The notes: generated by a model from the letters alone, not told the origin. DNA of 15,082 nucleotides from Clostridiales bacterium (GCA_012800685.1 JAAZIT010000445.1:1-15082); one strand, 5' to 3'; counted from the stretch's first letter, positions 1 to 7,396 are shown. Made by a program: numbers and translations.

Positions 1-1325
1 CTTTGTCCGTCAATTTCAAAACAGAAATTTAGAGACTCAAACCATCTAGCAGAGCTAGCTGAGCAATACTTCTTTGAATAAAAGTATATTGCGCCATTTG
101 TGTTATCCTCACCATACAAAGCACGCTGTACGCAGTCCTTTGTTGATTGAGTTGGTGTTCTTCTTTTGCTGTAGTAGTTATTAATTGCAGTAAACTGGCT
201 TTTTGATGTCATAACACCAGATAGCGAGCCTGGGAATCTTCCATTCTTAACTCTGTTAATAATAACATTAGCAACAGCAATTTTACTTGCTTCAGAACAT
301 CCGCCGACTTCGCCCTCTACAACATAATAAAACATTTCTAGTTCCTCTGCACTACAGCTTACAACCATAGTATCGGATGGCTTAGATGCTATATTTTCAA
401 CAGGCTTAGCTGTTGTTGTCGGTGCCTTTGTTGTAGTAACTGGTTTTGTCGCTGTTAAATAATCCTTGTTAATGAAACCAACGGTTTCACCAATCTTGAC
501 CTTTAACCAACCATTATTTGTTGAACCAATTACAGTAACCTCTGCCCCTTTATTTAAACTTTTAATAACAGGGTGGTTAGCGCCTGCGCCTTTTCTGAAA
601 TTAACACTAATAGCAACATAGTAAGGTGTGCTTTCCATGTCTTCGACTGTATATTCAGTTTCAGGTGCAGCTGTTGTTGTTTCAGCCTTTGTAGTTGTTG
701 TAGTTACTGTAGTTGTTACAGCAGTTGTAGTTGTAGTTGCATACGCATTATTTGCAGCAATGTTATACTGTTCAACTCCTGCTTTCCACCAGCTCATTGT
801 GGCCATTTTTTCTTGCGTTTCAATAGGCTCCTGAACAAATTCAGTAACAGCTTTATTGCTAGGTGTTGTGCCATTATCCTTACTAACAGAATCTACACCT
901 CTGTTAATTAGGCTAAATAGTCCAATTGCGCCAACTGAAAACACACATACAGCTCCAGCCGTTAGCAACATTCCTATTTTCTTTGCACTAATCTTATGTA
1001 CTTCATTTTCTGAAGTTTCTGTTTTTGTTGTCTTGTCTTTGGTTTCTTCTGTTGAATCTGTTACAGTCTCTAAAGTTGTATCTTCAACTATAGCTTCATT
1101 AACAGTTTCGTCGGCATTCTGAACTTCTTCTTGAGGAATCTCTTTTGCTATTTCTTCTATAATTTCCTCAACCGTTTCTTCAGATGCTTTCTCCAAAGGA
1201 ATGCTATCCTGAGGAGTTGTTAGCTCAACTTCATTGCCAGCTTCTAAATTTGACTTTTCTTTTATTTCTTCAGTCTTTAGAGCTGGCTTAAGTATGTCTG
1301 CCTCTAACTTCTCAATATTGCCCAT
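1..1325 (-). CDS. Membrane-anchored SH3-domain cell wall hydrolase, SleB-like (3' end beyond window)
   Basis: Reading inward from the ATG at 1325, about 440 codons are open to the window edge, so the C-terminus is missing. The protein has four visible parts. First is a very acidic, Glu/Thr-rich N-terminal stretch (about 1-110). Next is one transmembrane helix (about 117-140, rich in Ala, Val, Gly, Leu). Then comes a Thr-rich linker and a bacterial SH3 domain (about 235-292, with VNFRKGAG and GWLKVKIGETVGFI). A second Thr/Pro linker leads to a Hydrolase_2/SleB domain from about 325, with the putative catalytic Glu near 337 in VVEGEVGG, then ANVIINRV, FPGSLSGVM and CFEIDGQ. The family cleaves peptidoglycan, as a muramidase or lytic transglycosylase, and includes spore-cortex hydrolases. 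This architecture (inside tail, helix, wall-side SH3 and enzyme) differs from classical SleB, which is secreted with a PGB domain. A role in vegetative wall turnover is as likely as germination. An AAAGGA ribosome site lies 11 nt before the ATG. Confidence 0.88.
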   Translation of the reverse strand, partial: MGNIEKLEADILKPALKTEEIKEKSNLEAGNEVELTTPQDSIPLEKASEETVEEIIEEIAKEIPQEEVQNADETVNEAIVEDTTLETVTDSTEETKDKTTKTETSENEVHKISAKKIGMLLTAGAVCVFSVGAIGLFSLINRGVDSVSKDNGTTPSNKAVTEFVQEPIETQEKMATMSWWKAGVEQYNIAANNAYATTTTTAVTTTVTTTTTKAETTTAAPETEYTVEDMESTPYYVAISVNFRKGAGANHPVIKSLNKGAEVTVIGSTNNGWLKVKIGETVGFINKDYLTATKPVTTTKAPTTTAKPVENIASKPSDTMVVSCSAEELEMFYYVVEGEVGGCSEASKIAVANVIINRVKNGRFPGSLSGVMTSKSQFTAINNYYSKRRTPTQSTKDCVQRALYGEDNTNGAIYFYSKKYCSASSARWFESLNFCFEIDGQ

Positions 1326-1345
1326 ATTTCACTTAGTCCTTTCCG

Positions 1346-1404
1346 CAGTGCGCTTAAGTGACGACGCCTGCTCTTTGTAAAACCCTCTCCAAGAGTTAAC
1401 AAAG
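1346..1404 (-). promoter_or_regulatory. Structured 5' leader of the hydrolase gene (two hairpins)
   Basis: The 119-nt gap between the sortase stop and the hydrolase ATG contains two dyads on the minus strand. One at 1373-1404 has CTTTGT/ACAAAG outer arms with an inner AACTCT/AGAG pairing that carries small bulges. The second, at about 1346-1372, pairs GCAG-GCG with CGC-a-CTGC and ends just before the AAAGGA ribosome site. The placement suggests leader control or RNA stability. I compared it from memory with ydaO (c-di-AMP) and c-di-GMP riboswitch landmarks and did not find them, so no class is assigned. Confidence 0.3.
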
Positions 1405-1444
1405 ATTATTTATTAACAATGCCTTTCGGCAATGCTTACAAAAA

Positions 1445-2536
1445 TTAATACTGCCAGCCTAGATATACTTTCTTGTTGCCATGTCTGTTAATCCAAACTC
1501 TTGGAAAATAGATATCTGAATCTGCTTTTTCTGCATAGCTTGCAACAAGTGCTTCTATATCGTCAGACGGTCTGACTCTTCTTGCTATCATGACCCATCT
1601 TAATTTACTGTTTCCAACTTCATTTGTACATGTTGAAAGGGTGATAAAGTCATCATCTTCATTGCAGTCAATATTACTTGAATACCATGAACGTTTATTT
1701 ATGTTATCCATAAAACTTTCAAAAGTATGTTCCTCATCGAAATTTCTGTATTGCCAGTATGCGAATAACTCACCGTTATCTTGTTCTGGGTCAACAGAGG
1801 AAACAAAGCAACTAACAATTATATACTTTTGATTTTTGGTGTATATTGTATCAAATGAAAGTAAAGGATTTTGTTTTAAGAAATCAACATTTGCTTTATA
1901 CTCGTGAAGTCTCGTAAACATTCTTCCAGTAGCCTTCATGTGGTGTCCGTAAATTGTAATATTATCAGCGTGATCTGTTGCAGAATTGACTGGAACACGC
2001 CAATCTAAATACAATGTTCCGAACTGATTATATTTTTCATAAAAATCATGTTTTAAATAGAAATCCTCATACTCGCCTTTAGCATTTAAATACTGTCTTT
2101 CAGTAAACATAACTGGAAAGTTTATATAAGGATTGTTCTCGTCATCAACATATGTAGGAATAGAAAACCAACCGATTGTATCTTTGTTTTTCTCTAGCAA
2201 TGCTGACCACTGTGGGCTAACGGTTGTTCCTAAATTATCATCAATTACATCCCCATTTTTATCCTGTTGAGGTGCATCGGTATCAAAGTCAAAATCAGGA
2301 GCCAACTGTGCAATTTGTTTTTGCATTTCTAATTCTTTTACATCAACCTTAAAATAATCCATAACTCCATTTATTGATATACAAAAGAAAACTATAGATG
2401 CCATGAAAACAAATTTTCTAATTACCTCTCCCAAGTTGTCGCCTTTCCATGGGAAGAAATATTTTAATACTCGAATGAAAAAGTTTTCATCTTCTTTTTT
2501 TCGTGAAAGGCTTGATAGTTCATTAGACATTGACAT
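1445..2536 (-). CDS. srtB: Class B sortase
   Basis: This 363-residue membrane transpeptidase would cleave a sorting signal on secreted proteins and join them to peptidoglycan, acting on the outer face of the membrane. A single N-terminal transmembrane helix lies at about 42-62, followed by an acidic linker and the sortase fold. The catalytic set is complete: His198 in IYGHHM, Cys303 in TLSTC, and Arg313 ten residues later in LRWVMIARR, the Cys-to-Arg spacing known from Staphylococcus aureus SrtB. The SLL-to-helix insertion typical of class B is present between the His and Cys motifs. A GTGAGG ribosome site overlaps the stop codon of the upstream amidase gene, so the two genes are probably translationally coupled. 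A second in-frame ATG two codons later is also possible. No clear sortase substrate is visible in the window, and the substrate is unknown. Confidence 0.93.
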   Translation of the reverse strand: MSMSNELSSLSRKKEDENFFIRVLKYFFPWKGDNLGEVIRKFVFMASIVFFCISINGVMDYFKVDVKELEMQKQIAQLAPDFDFDTDAPQQDKNGDVIDDNLGTTVSPQWSALLEKNKDTIGWFSIPTYVDDENNPYINFPVMFTERQYLNAKGEYEDFYLKHDFYEKYNQFGTLYLDWRVPVNSATDHADNITIYGHHMKATGRMFTRLHEYKANVDFLKQNPLLSFDTIYTKNQKYIIVSCFVSSVDPEQDNGELFAYWQYRNFDEEHTFESFMDNINKRSWYSSNIDCNEDDDFITLSTCTNEVGNSKLRWVMIARRVRPSDDIEALVASYAEKADSDIYFPRVWINRHGNKKVYLGWQY

Positions 2537-2546
2537 TACTTTTACC

Positions 2547-3107
2547 TCACTTCGTCATATCAGATTTTTCGCAAATTTCAAGCACCATTTCTAATGCCCT
2601 TAGGGTTGCTAATTTTCTTACCATACTTCTTGTTAGCTTTTTTTCTTCAACTTCTTTATAAAGCTCAAGATTTTTTACCAAAACTTGTTTGTTTTCATTT
2701 TTCTTTCTAACAACTGATACATAAACTGTACCAACAGGCTTTTCTTTACTTCCACCAGTTGGACCAGCTATACCTGTAATTCCTACCCCTATTTGCGAAC
2801 CCGATTGTCTAATTGCACCCTCTGCCATAGCGACGGCAGTTTGTTGGGAAACTTCAGTATATTTTTCTAAGATTTCTTTAGGTACCCCCAAAAGCTTTGT
2901 CTTAATTCTATTGGAATAAGAAATTATCCCCATTTCAAATATATCCGATGCCCCAGCAATAGATGTAATCATTTCACTCAGCATTCCACCTGTACAACTT
3001 TCGGCTGTTGAAATACTAGCCTCCTGCTGACAAAGTAATTTTACTACAGAAGTTGTTACAAAGTCAATACTTTTTGTAACCGAATTGTCATTTTTATCAT
3101 TTCGCAA
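2547..3107 (-). CDS. pncC: CinA C-terminal-type nicotinamide-nucleotide amidase
   Basis: This protein is the stand-alone CinA C-terminal domain, which hydrolyses nicotinamide mononucleotide to nicotinate mononucleotide and ammonia in pyridine-nucleotide recycling. Seen here are the family motif TAESCTGG, the GIISYSN block and GVGITGIAGPTGG with following PVGTVYVSV. I place the start at a TTG (3105-3107), giving 186 residues. It has an AGAGG ribosome site 8 nt upstream, whereas the longer reading from a GTG at 3140 has no ribosome site and begins inside an inverted repeat that also carries a TATAAT sequence. The extra 11 residues would be non-homologous padding. Downstream, the sortase ribosome site overlaps this stop codon. 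The DNA-damage (competence) role sometimes attached to full-length CinA cannot be inferred here because the N-terminal domain is absent. Confidence 0.9.
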   Translation of the reverse strand: MRNDKNDNSVTKSIDFVTTSVVKLLCQQEASISTAESCTGGMLSEMITSIAGASDIFEMGIISYSNRIKTKLLGVPKEILEKYTEVSQQTAVAMAEGAIRQSGSQIGVGITGIAGPTGGSKEKPVGTVYVSVVRKKNENKQVLVKNLELYKEVEEKKLTRSMVRKLATLRALEMVLEICEKSDMTK

Positions 3108-3131
3108 AGAAAACACCTCTCGTTTTAGTTG

Positions 3132-3167
3132 ATTATACACATAAAAAAGCCTATGTATGTGTATAAT
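3132..3167. repeat. Perfect 12-bp inverted repeat ahead of pncC
   Basis: ATTATACACATA at 3132-3143 is exactly complementary to TATGTGTATAAT at 3156-3167, with a 12-nt spacer. Each arm contains a TATAAT hexamer, one facing each direction. The minus-strand hexamer (3132-3137) is placed to start transcription near 3125, just ahead of the pncC ribosome site, though no good -35 is seen. The dyad could be an operator for a dimeric regulator or an RNA hairpin at the end of the thiI transcript. Confidence 0.6.
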
Positions 3168-3208
3168 ATATTAATTGAAGTCTTACGTTTAACTGAAAAC
3201 ATCAAAAT

Positions 3209-3233
3209 TTAACTGTTTTTCAAGTTAAAAAAT
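3209..3233 (-). terminator. Possible weak terminator after thiI
   Basis: On the minus strand, just past the thiI stop, TTTAACT and AGTTAAA can pair around an 8-nt loop and are followed by a short TTTT run. The stem is almost all A-T, so termination would be weak. The motif CAGTTAAA recurs shortly after, which may simply be coincidence. Confidence 0.25.
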
Positions 3234-3268
3234 CGCTTTTCCAAAACCCAATTATCAAGATATCGTAA

Positions 3269-4444
3269 CTATTTTGAGTCTATACTGTAAACAGTTGTGT
3301 CGATAACCGCTTTTTGTATTAACGGCTCAAAATCAAAGGCGTTTTGTTCAGCTTCAACGTTACTAAGAACTGGTTTTGTCTTCGGGTGCTTTGGTGTAAA
3401 TACTGTACAGCAATCCTCATATGGTTCAATAGAAGTCTCAAATGTCTCGATTTTTCTTGATATATCAATAATCTCTTTTTTATCCATTCCAATAACAGGT
3501 CTAAACACAGGCATTTTACAAACTGCATCGGTACAAACCATAGCATGCATTGTTTGGCTTGCAACTTGTCCAATGCTTTCGCCAGTTATAAGTGACTGGA
3601 TTTCATTAGCCTCACAAATTCTCTGAGCGACCTCCATCATTAGTCTTCTCATGATAATGGTAAAGTATTCCTCAGAGCAGTTGTTCTTAATCTGTTCCTG
3701 TATTTCAGTAAATGGAACGCAGAAGAAATTAATCTGTCCGCAATACCTTGACATAATTGCTGCAAGCTTCTCAACCTTAAGTCTAGCCCTATCAGATGTA
3801 TATGGTGGTGACTCGAAGTGAATAGCACTAATTTGAACTCCACGCTTTGCCATCATGTAACCAGCAACCGGTGAATCAATTCCACCTGAAAGAAGAAGCA
3901 TTGCTTTTCCTGAGCTTCCAACAGGCATACCCCCTGCCCCTTCAATTTTAACTGCATGAACAAATGCCATTTTTTCTCGAATTTCAACTGTTACAGTTAT
4001 TTCTGGATTTTTTACATCAACTTGAAGATTCGGGAATCTCTCTAATATTTTACCACCCAATTCTCTACACATCTCAGGGGATTTCATTGGATATTTTTTG
4101 TCCGCTCTTTTAGCTTCAACCTTAAATGTTATTGCATTTTCAAGAGCCTCTGCAACATAATCAATTCCCTTAGTTACAATTGTGCCCCAGTCTTTATCAA
4201 AGCCCTTAGCCAAGCAAATATTTGCAATTCCAAAAATCCTGCTTAGTGCGTCCATAACACTATCCATATCACAGCCCTCATCAAGGGGTGTAATATACAA
4301 GGTTGATTGGGCTCTTGAAAATTCAAACTTTCCATATTTTTTTATACGTCTTCTTACATTCTTCACAAGCATATCCTCAAAAGTGTGCTTGTTCAGTCCC
4401 TTTAATGCAATCTCACCATATTTAGCTAAAATTATTTGATTCAT
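3269..4444 (-). CDS. thiI: tRNA 4-thiouridine synthase ThiI
   Basis: ThiI adenylates and thiolates uridine 8 of tRNA in the cytosol, taking persulfide sulfur from a cysteine desulfurase. In some bacteria it also feeds thiamine thiazole synthesis. The 391-residue protein has an N-terminal ferredoxin-like/THUMP region (about 1-165, opening with ILAKYGEIALKG) and a PP-loop ATPase domain with SGGIDS at 186-191. The late motif PYEDCCTVFTPKHP carries the conserved Cys pair at 345-346. It lacks the C-terminal rhodanese domain of the E. coli enzyme, which is normal in Firmicutes, so sulfur must arrive directly from a partner. That partner is most likely the desulfurase encoded 13 nt upstream. The two genes are coupled: the AGGGAG ribosome site of thiI overlaps the end of the desulfurase gene. 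No thiamine gene is nearby, which favours the tRNA role. Confidence 0.96.
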   Translation of the reverse strand: MNQIILAKYGEIALKGLNKHTFEDMLVKNVRRRIKKYGKFEFSRAQSTLYITPLDEGCDMDSVMDALSRIFGIANICLAKGFDKDWGTIVTKGIDYVAEALENAITFKVEAKRADKKYPMKSPEMCRELGGKILERFPNLQVDVKNPEITVTVEIREKMAFVHAVKIEGAGGMPVGSSGKAMLLLSGGIDSPVAGYMMAKRGVQISAIHFESPPYTSDRARLKVEKLAAIMSRYCGQINFFCVPFTEIQEQIKNNCSEEYFTIIMRRLMMEVAQRICEANEIQSLITGESIGQVASQTMHAMVCTDAVCKMPVFRPVIGMDKKEIIDISRKIETFETSIEPYEDCCTVFTPKHPKTKPVLSNVEAEQNAFDFEPLIQKAVIDTTVYSIDSK

Positions 4445-4457
4445 TTATTTTTACTCC

Positions 4458-5594
4458 CTATTTCAATTTACAAAGCTCGTCCTGAGCCTTTATAATATTT
4501 TCTATTAAAACGTCAATGTCCTCTTTTGTAGTTTCATGTGAAAAGCTTATTCTAATTGTCGAGTCTAAATTTCTCTCTGGAATTTTAAATGCTTTTAGAA
4601 CGCTGGACTTTTTTCCCTTAGCGCAAGCAGAACCACTTGACACATAAATTTCTCTTTTTTCTAAGTAGTGCAGTAAAACCTCCGACTTAATACGGTTTAC
4701 TGACACACTATTTATATAGGGTGAACAATCATCATCGCTGTTAAGTTCCAAGCCTTTACATTCTGCAATCTTTGTTTTTAAGTAGTCTTTAAGGGATTTT
4801 GCGTGTTCAAGTCTTTTTTGAGTCGTAAGGCTAAAAAACTTTACAGCCTCACCAAAGCCTGAAATAAGAGGTACACTTTCTGTTCCACTTCTAAATCCTT
4901 TTTCCTGTCCGCCACCTATTAGATAAGGTGCAATCCTAACACCTTTTTTTATATATAACGCTCCAATTCCCTTTGGAGCATAAATTTTATGTCCGCTTAA
5001 AGATATACAATCAGCGTAAAGTTGTTTAACTTTAAAGTCGATTTTTAGAAATCCCTGTACTGCATCACAATGAGTTATACATTCTGGATATTTCTTTTTA
5101 ATTTTCTTAAAAGCGTCAGCAACTGGCAAAATATATCCTGTTTCATTATTAACAAGCATACAGCTAACTAGAAATGTATTTTCATCAACCTCTGAAAAAA
5201 TTTGTTCGGCAGAAATATTTCCGCTATCATCTGGGAAAACTCTTACTATCTCAAATCCTTGTTTTTCAAGTTCACTAAAAGAATTTTCCACCGATGGATG
5301 TTCAACTCCAGTTGTAACAACCTTGTTTTTTCTTCTTCCATAATTTTTTGCACAGCCAAACACAACAGTATTTGAGCTTTCAGTTGCACAAGATGTGAAA
5401 TAAATACTTTGGCTATTATCACAGCCAATTGCATTTGCAATCTCTTTTCGTGCTGCCTCAACAATATTTTCAGCGTCAAGTCCAAGCTTGTACAAGCTTG
5501 ATGGATTTCCGAAATCCTTAGTTAGTCCATTAACGACAGCTTGTACAGCCTGTTCACAAGGTTTAGTTGTTGCGGCGTTATCAAAATAGTACAT
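4458..5594 (-). CDS. Cysteine desulfurase, NifS/IscS family
   Basis: This pyridoxal-phosphate enzyme converts cysteine to alanine and passes the sulfur on as a protein persulfide. From the ATG at 5594 the protein has 378 residues and opens with YFDNAATTKP, the usual family start. Visible landmarks are His99 (VEHPS), Asn150 (NNETG), Asp177 (HCDAVQ), Lys203 in SGHK as the PLP-binding lysine, Arg235 in GFRSGTES and the mobile catalytic Cys324 in SSGSACAKG. A longer open frame begins at 5663, but that point lies at the -35 of the gene's own promoter, so it cannot be translated from that transcript. AAGGAAG precedes the chosen ATG. The thiI gene directly follows, as in the B. subtilis nifZ-thiI pair, so this is probably a desulfurase dedicated to tRNA thiolation, although a general iron-sulfur role is not excluded. 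Confidence 0.95.
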   Translation of the reverse strand: MYYFDNAATTKPCEQAVQAVVNGLTKDFGNPSSLYKLGLDAENIVEAARKEIANAIGCDNSQSIYFTSCATESSNTVVFGCAKNYGRRKNKVVTTGVEHPSVENSFSELEKQGFEIVRVFPDDSGNISAEQIFSEVDENTFLVSCMLVNNETGYILPVADAFKKIKKKYPECITHCDAVQGFLKIDFKVKQLYADCISLSGHKIYAPKGIGALYIKKGVRIAPYLIGGGQEKGFRSGTESVPLISGFGEAVKFFSLTTQKRLEHAKSLKDYLKTKIAECKGLELNSDDDCSPYINSVSVNRIKSEVLLHYLEKREIYVSSGSACAKGKKSSVLKAFKIPERNLDSTIRISFSHETTKEDIDVLIENIIKAQDELCKLK

Positions 5595-5634
5595 TAACTT
5601 ACTTCTTCCTTTTAAAATTTTAAATATATATTCA

Positions 5635-5663
5635 ATTTTACCACAAATGACATAAGATTTCAA
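5635..5663 (-). promoter_or_regulatory. Vegetative promoter of the desulfurase-thiI operon
   Basis: On the minus strand, TTGAAA (5658-5663) and TAAAAT (5635-5640) are separated by exactly 17 nt. A TGG precedes the -10, giving an extended -10. Transcription would begin near 5628, about 34 nt before the ATG at 5594. Confidence 0.7.
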
Positions 5664-5705
5664 TTAACTTATATAAAATTATCACGCAAATTTTCTTATA
5701 AATTA

Positions 5706-5733
5706 TGGATAAACAGTATTACTGTGGTAATAA
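5706..5733 (+). promoter_or_regulatory. Candidate promoter region and small dyad ahead of ypeB
   Basis: The region upstream of ypeB holds a perfect 6-bp dyad, TATTAC-tgtg-GTAATA at 5717-5732, and a loose -35/-10 pairing of TGGATA (5706-5711) with TAATAA (5728-5733). In B. subtilis ypeB is transcribed with sleB by the forespore factor sigma-G, whose -10 is near CATACTA. I see no clear match to it here, so the promoter type stays open. Confidence 0.25.
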
Positions 5734-5784
5734 TAATCAAAACAGGCAGTACTTTTTCCAAAAACAAAGTTTAGGAGGCTTTTT

Positions 5785-7128
5785 ATGACAATAACAAGAA
5801 GAGGGTTTATAAGGCTGTGCTCATATACAGTTGCTATAGTTGGAGTTCTTGCTATCAGAAATGTTCAGCTTATGTTTGAAAATGATGACAAAACTATTGC
5901 ACTTGAAAACAGCTATGTAAGAGCCATAGAAGATTTATCAACATCAGCCGAAAACATTAGCACTACATTGCAAAAGGGCATTTATTCTGGAACACCAGAA
6001 ATGCTTCAGGAGTTGTCGGCAAAGCTTTGGCGTGAATCAGGAAGTGCAAAAGCAGCTCTAGCACAGCTTCCAGTTCAGGAGCTTCAGCTTGAAAACACTA
6101 ACAAGTTTTTATCACAAGTGGGAAATTACGCACTTTCAATTTCACAAAAGGTTTCAGACGGTGAAACTCTTTCAAATGAGGAATACAAAAATCTAAAATC
6201 CTTATACCACTTTTCCAAAAACTTTTCACAGGAAATGTGGGATTTAGAATCGCAAATAAACAGTGGGCAAATTTCAATAGTTAAAATTGCTAATGCAGTT
6301 CAAGCAAGTGCTGGTGAATCAGCTCCACCAACTGTAACCGAGGGTTTCAGCGACTTTGAGGAGGGCTTTGAAAGCTATCCAACTCTAATATATGACGGTC
6401 CTTTTTCAGATCACATTTTAGAAAAAGATCCAATTATGATTAAAGGAGCAGAGGACGCAACTGAAGATTACGCCTTAAAGCGTGGTGCTCAAGCAGCAAA
6501 CGTAAATCAGTCAGATCTAAAAAGGGGTCAAGACGAGGCTGGGAAAATGCCCTCATATGTATTTGAAAACGAAAACACCTCTGTTGCAATTACAAAACAA
6601 GGTGGACTTATCTCATATATGCTAAAAAGTCGAGAGGTTTCTTCAAATTCAGTTTCTCAAACAGAAGCAATGATTACTGCATTACGTTATTTAGAATCAC
6701 TTGGAATAAAAAATATGCAAACCACTTATTACGAAACCTATAACAATATCATAACCATAAACTACGCCGCAAGACAAGATGATATTGTGTGTTATACAGA
6801 TTTAATAAAAGTATCTGTTGCTTTAGACAACGGCGAAATACTTGGTTTTGATGCAAGAGGTTATATAGTAAATCATTTTGACAGGACATTTACCACCACA
6901 AGAATGGCTGAAAGTGATGCTAAAGCACTTCTCTCCCCACTTTTAACTGTCACTAAGTCAAAGCTTGCGCTAATTCCAACTGAGGGAACTAACGAGGTTC
7001 TATGCTATGAATTTACCTGTACAACTGATGAGGATACTAAGGTTTTAGTTTATATCGGCGTGGAGAGCAAAAAAGAGGAACAGATTTTAATTCTTTACGA
7101 GTCTGAAACTGGAGTTCTCACAATGTAG
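5785..7128 (+). CDS. ypeB: Germination protein YpeB
   Basis: YpeB is a spore protein needed to localise and stabilise the cortex-lytic enzyme SleB, and it inhibits that enzyme until germination. The 447-residue protein matches the usual family length (about 450). It has a short basic start (TITRRGFIR) and one membrane or signal-anchor helix at about 9-25. A helical region follows (about 35-175, rich in Glu, Ser and Leu), and the C-terminal half has PepSY-type repeats. These include ITKQGGLISYMLKSREV, followed by YLESLGI, and VALDNGEILGFDARGYI. An AGGAGG ribosome site lies 6 nt before the ATG. In Bacillus the gene sits directly after sleB. Here it is alone and is transcribed away from the operon that ends, about 4.3 kb away, in the SleB-like gene. 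Whether that hydrolase is its partner is inference. No ordinary terminator follows; the hairpin in the first downstream repeat unit may serve. Confidence 0.9.
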   Translation: MTITRRGFIRLCSYTVAIVGVLAIRNVQLMFENDDKTIALENSYVRAIEDLSTSAENISTTLQKGIYSGTPEMLQELSAKLWRESGSAKAALAQLPVQELQLENTNKFLSQVGNYALSISQKVSDGETLSNEEYKNLKSLYHFSKNFSQEMWDLESQINSGQISIVKIANAVQASAGESAPPTVTEGFSDFEEGFESYPTLIYDGPFSDHILEKDPIMIKGAEDATEDYALKRGAQAANVNQSDLKRGQDEAGKMPSYVFENENTSVAITKQGGLISYMLKSREVSSNSVSQTEAMITALRYLESLGIKNMQTTYYETYNNIITINYAARQDDIVCYTDLIKVSVALDNGEILGFDARGYIVNHFDRTFTTTRMAESDAKALLSPLLTVTKSKLALIPTEGTNEVLCYEFTCTTDEDTKVLVYIGVESKKEEQILILYESETGVLTM

Positions 7129-7174
7129 AACCTAACTTTAACCTGCCCCTATATATAATAGTATAAAACAGGTT

Positions 7175-7204
7175 TTGACATTTATAAAAATACAAGCTTA
7201 GAAA
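7175..7204 (+). promoter_or_regulatory. Candidate promoter in repeat unit 1
   Basis: A consensus -35 TTGACA (7175-7180) is followed after 18 nt by TAGAAA (7199-7204), a poor -10. The same layout recurs in unit 2 with a better -10. The -10 overlaps the loop of the hairpin at 7186-7213. Confidence 0.35.
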
Positions 7205-7215
7205 TGTATTTTTTT
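7186..7215 (+). terminator. AT-rich hairpin with T-run in repeat unit 1
   Basis: AAAAATACA (7186-7194) and TGTATTTTT (7205-7213) form a perfect 9-bp stem with a 10-nt loop, and the T-run extends to 7215. It could end the ypeB transcript, though the stem is nearly all A-T. Units 2 and 3 keep the sequence but with broken pairing. Confidence 0.4.
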
Positions 7216-7256
7216 CGTCTTGTTGCTCCCTTATATATAATAGTATAAAACAAGTT

Positions 7257-7286
7257 TTGACATCGATAAAATGACAAGCTTAGAAT
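7257..7286 (+). promoter_or_regulatory. Candidate promoter in repeat unit 2
   Basis: TTGACA (7257-7262) and TAGAAT (7281-7286, five of six consensus bases) are 18 nt apart. This is the best sigma-A-type match in the array. The equivalent pair in unit 3 is TTAATA (7338-7343) with TAGAAT (7360-7365) at 16 nt, which would start transcription near 7372, ahead of the fourth core. Confidence 0.45.
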
Positions 7287-7396
7287 TGTATTTTTTTCGT
7301 CAGATTACCCCCTATATATAATAGTATAAAAAAGATTTTAATATTAAAAAAGACAAGTTTAGAATTGCATTTCTTTCATTAAATTAAGCCCTTATA

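Noticed and set aside
573..1122. Plus-strand frames rich in Cys/Ser/Val opposite the hydrolase gene
   Set aside because: They are antisense readings of the Thr-rich linker and membrane helix codons; the minus-strand protein has clear domains and these have no ribosome site.
1420..1441. Terminator after the sortase gene
   Set aside because: The TGCC/GGCA stem is only 4 bp before a mismatch and has no T-run in the sortase direction, so read-through into the hydrolase gene is more likely.
5595..5663. N-terminal extension of the cysteine desulfurase
   Set aside because: It lies within and upstream of the gene's own promoter and adds residues ahead of the standard YFDNAATT start.
7150..7168. PerR box
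   Set aside because: The dyad in the core does not fit TTATAATnATTATAA: centre spacing and two positions differ. PerR control remains possible but is not shown.
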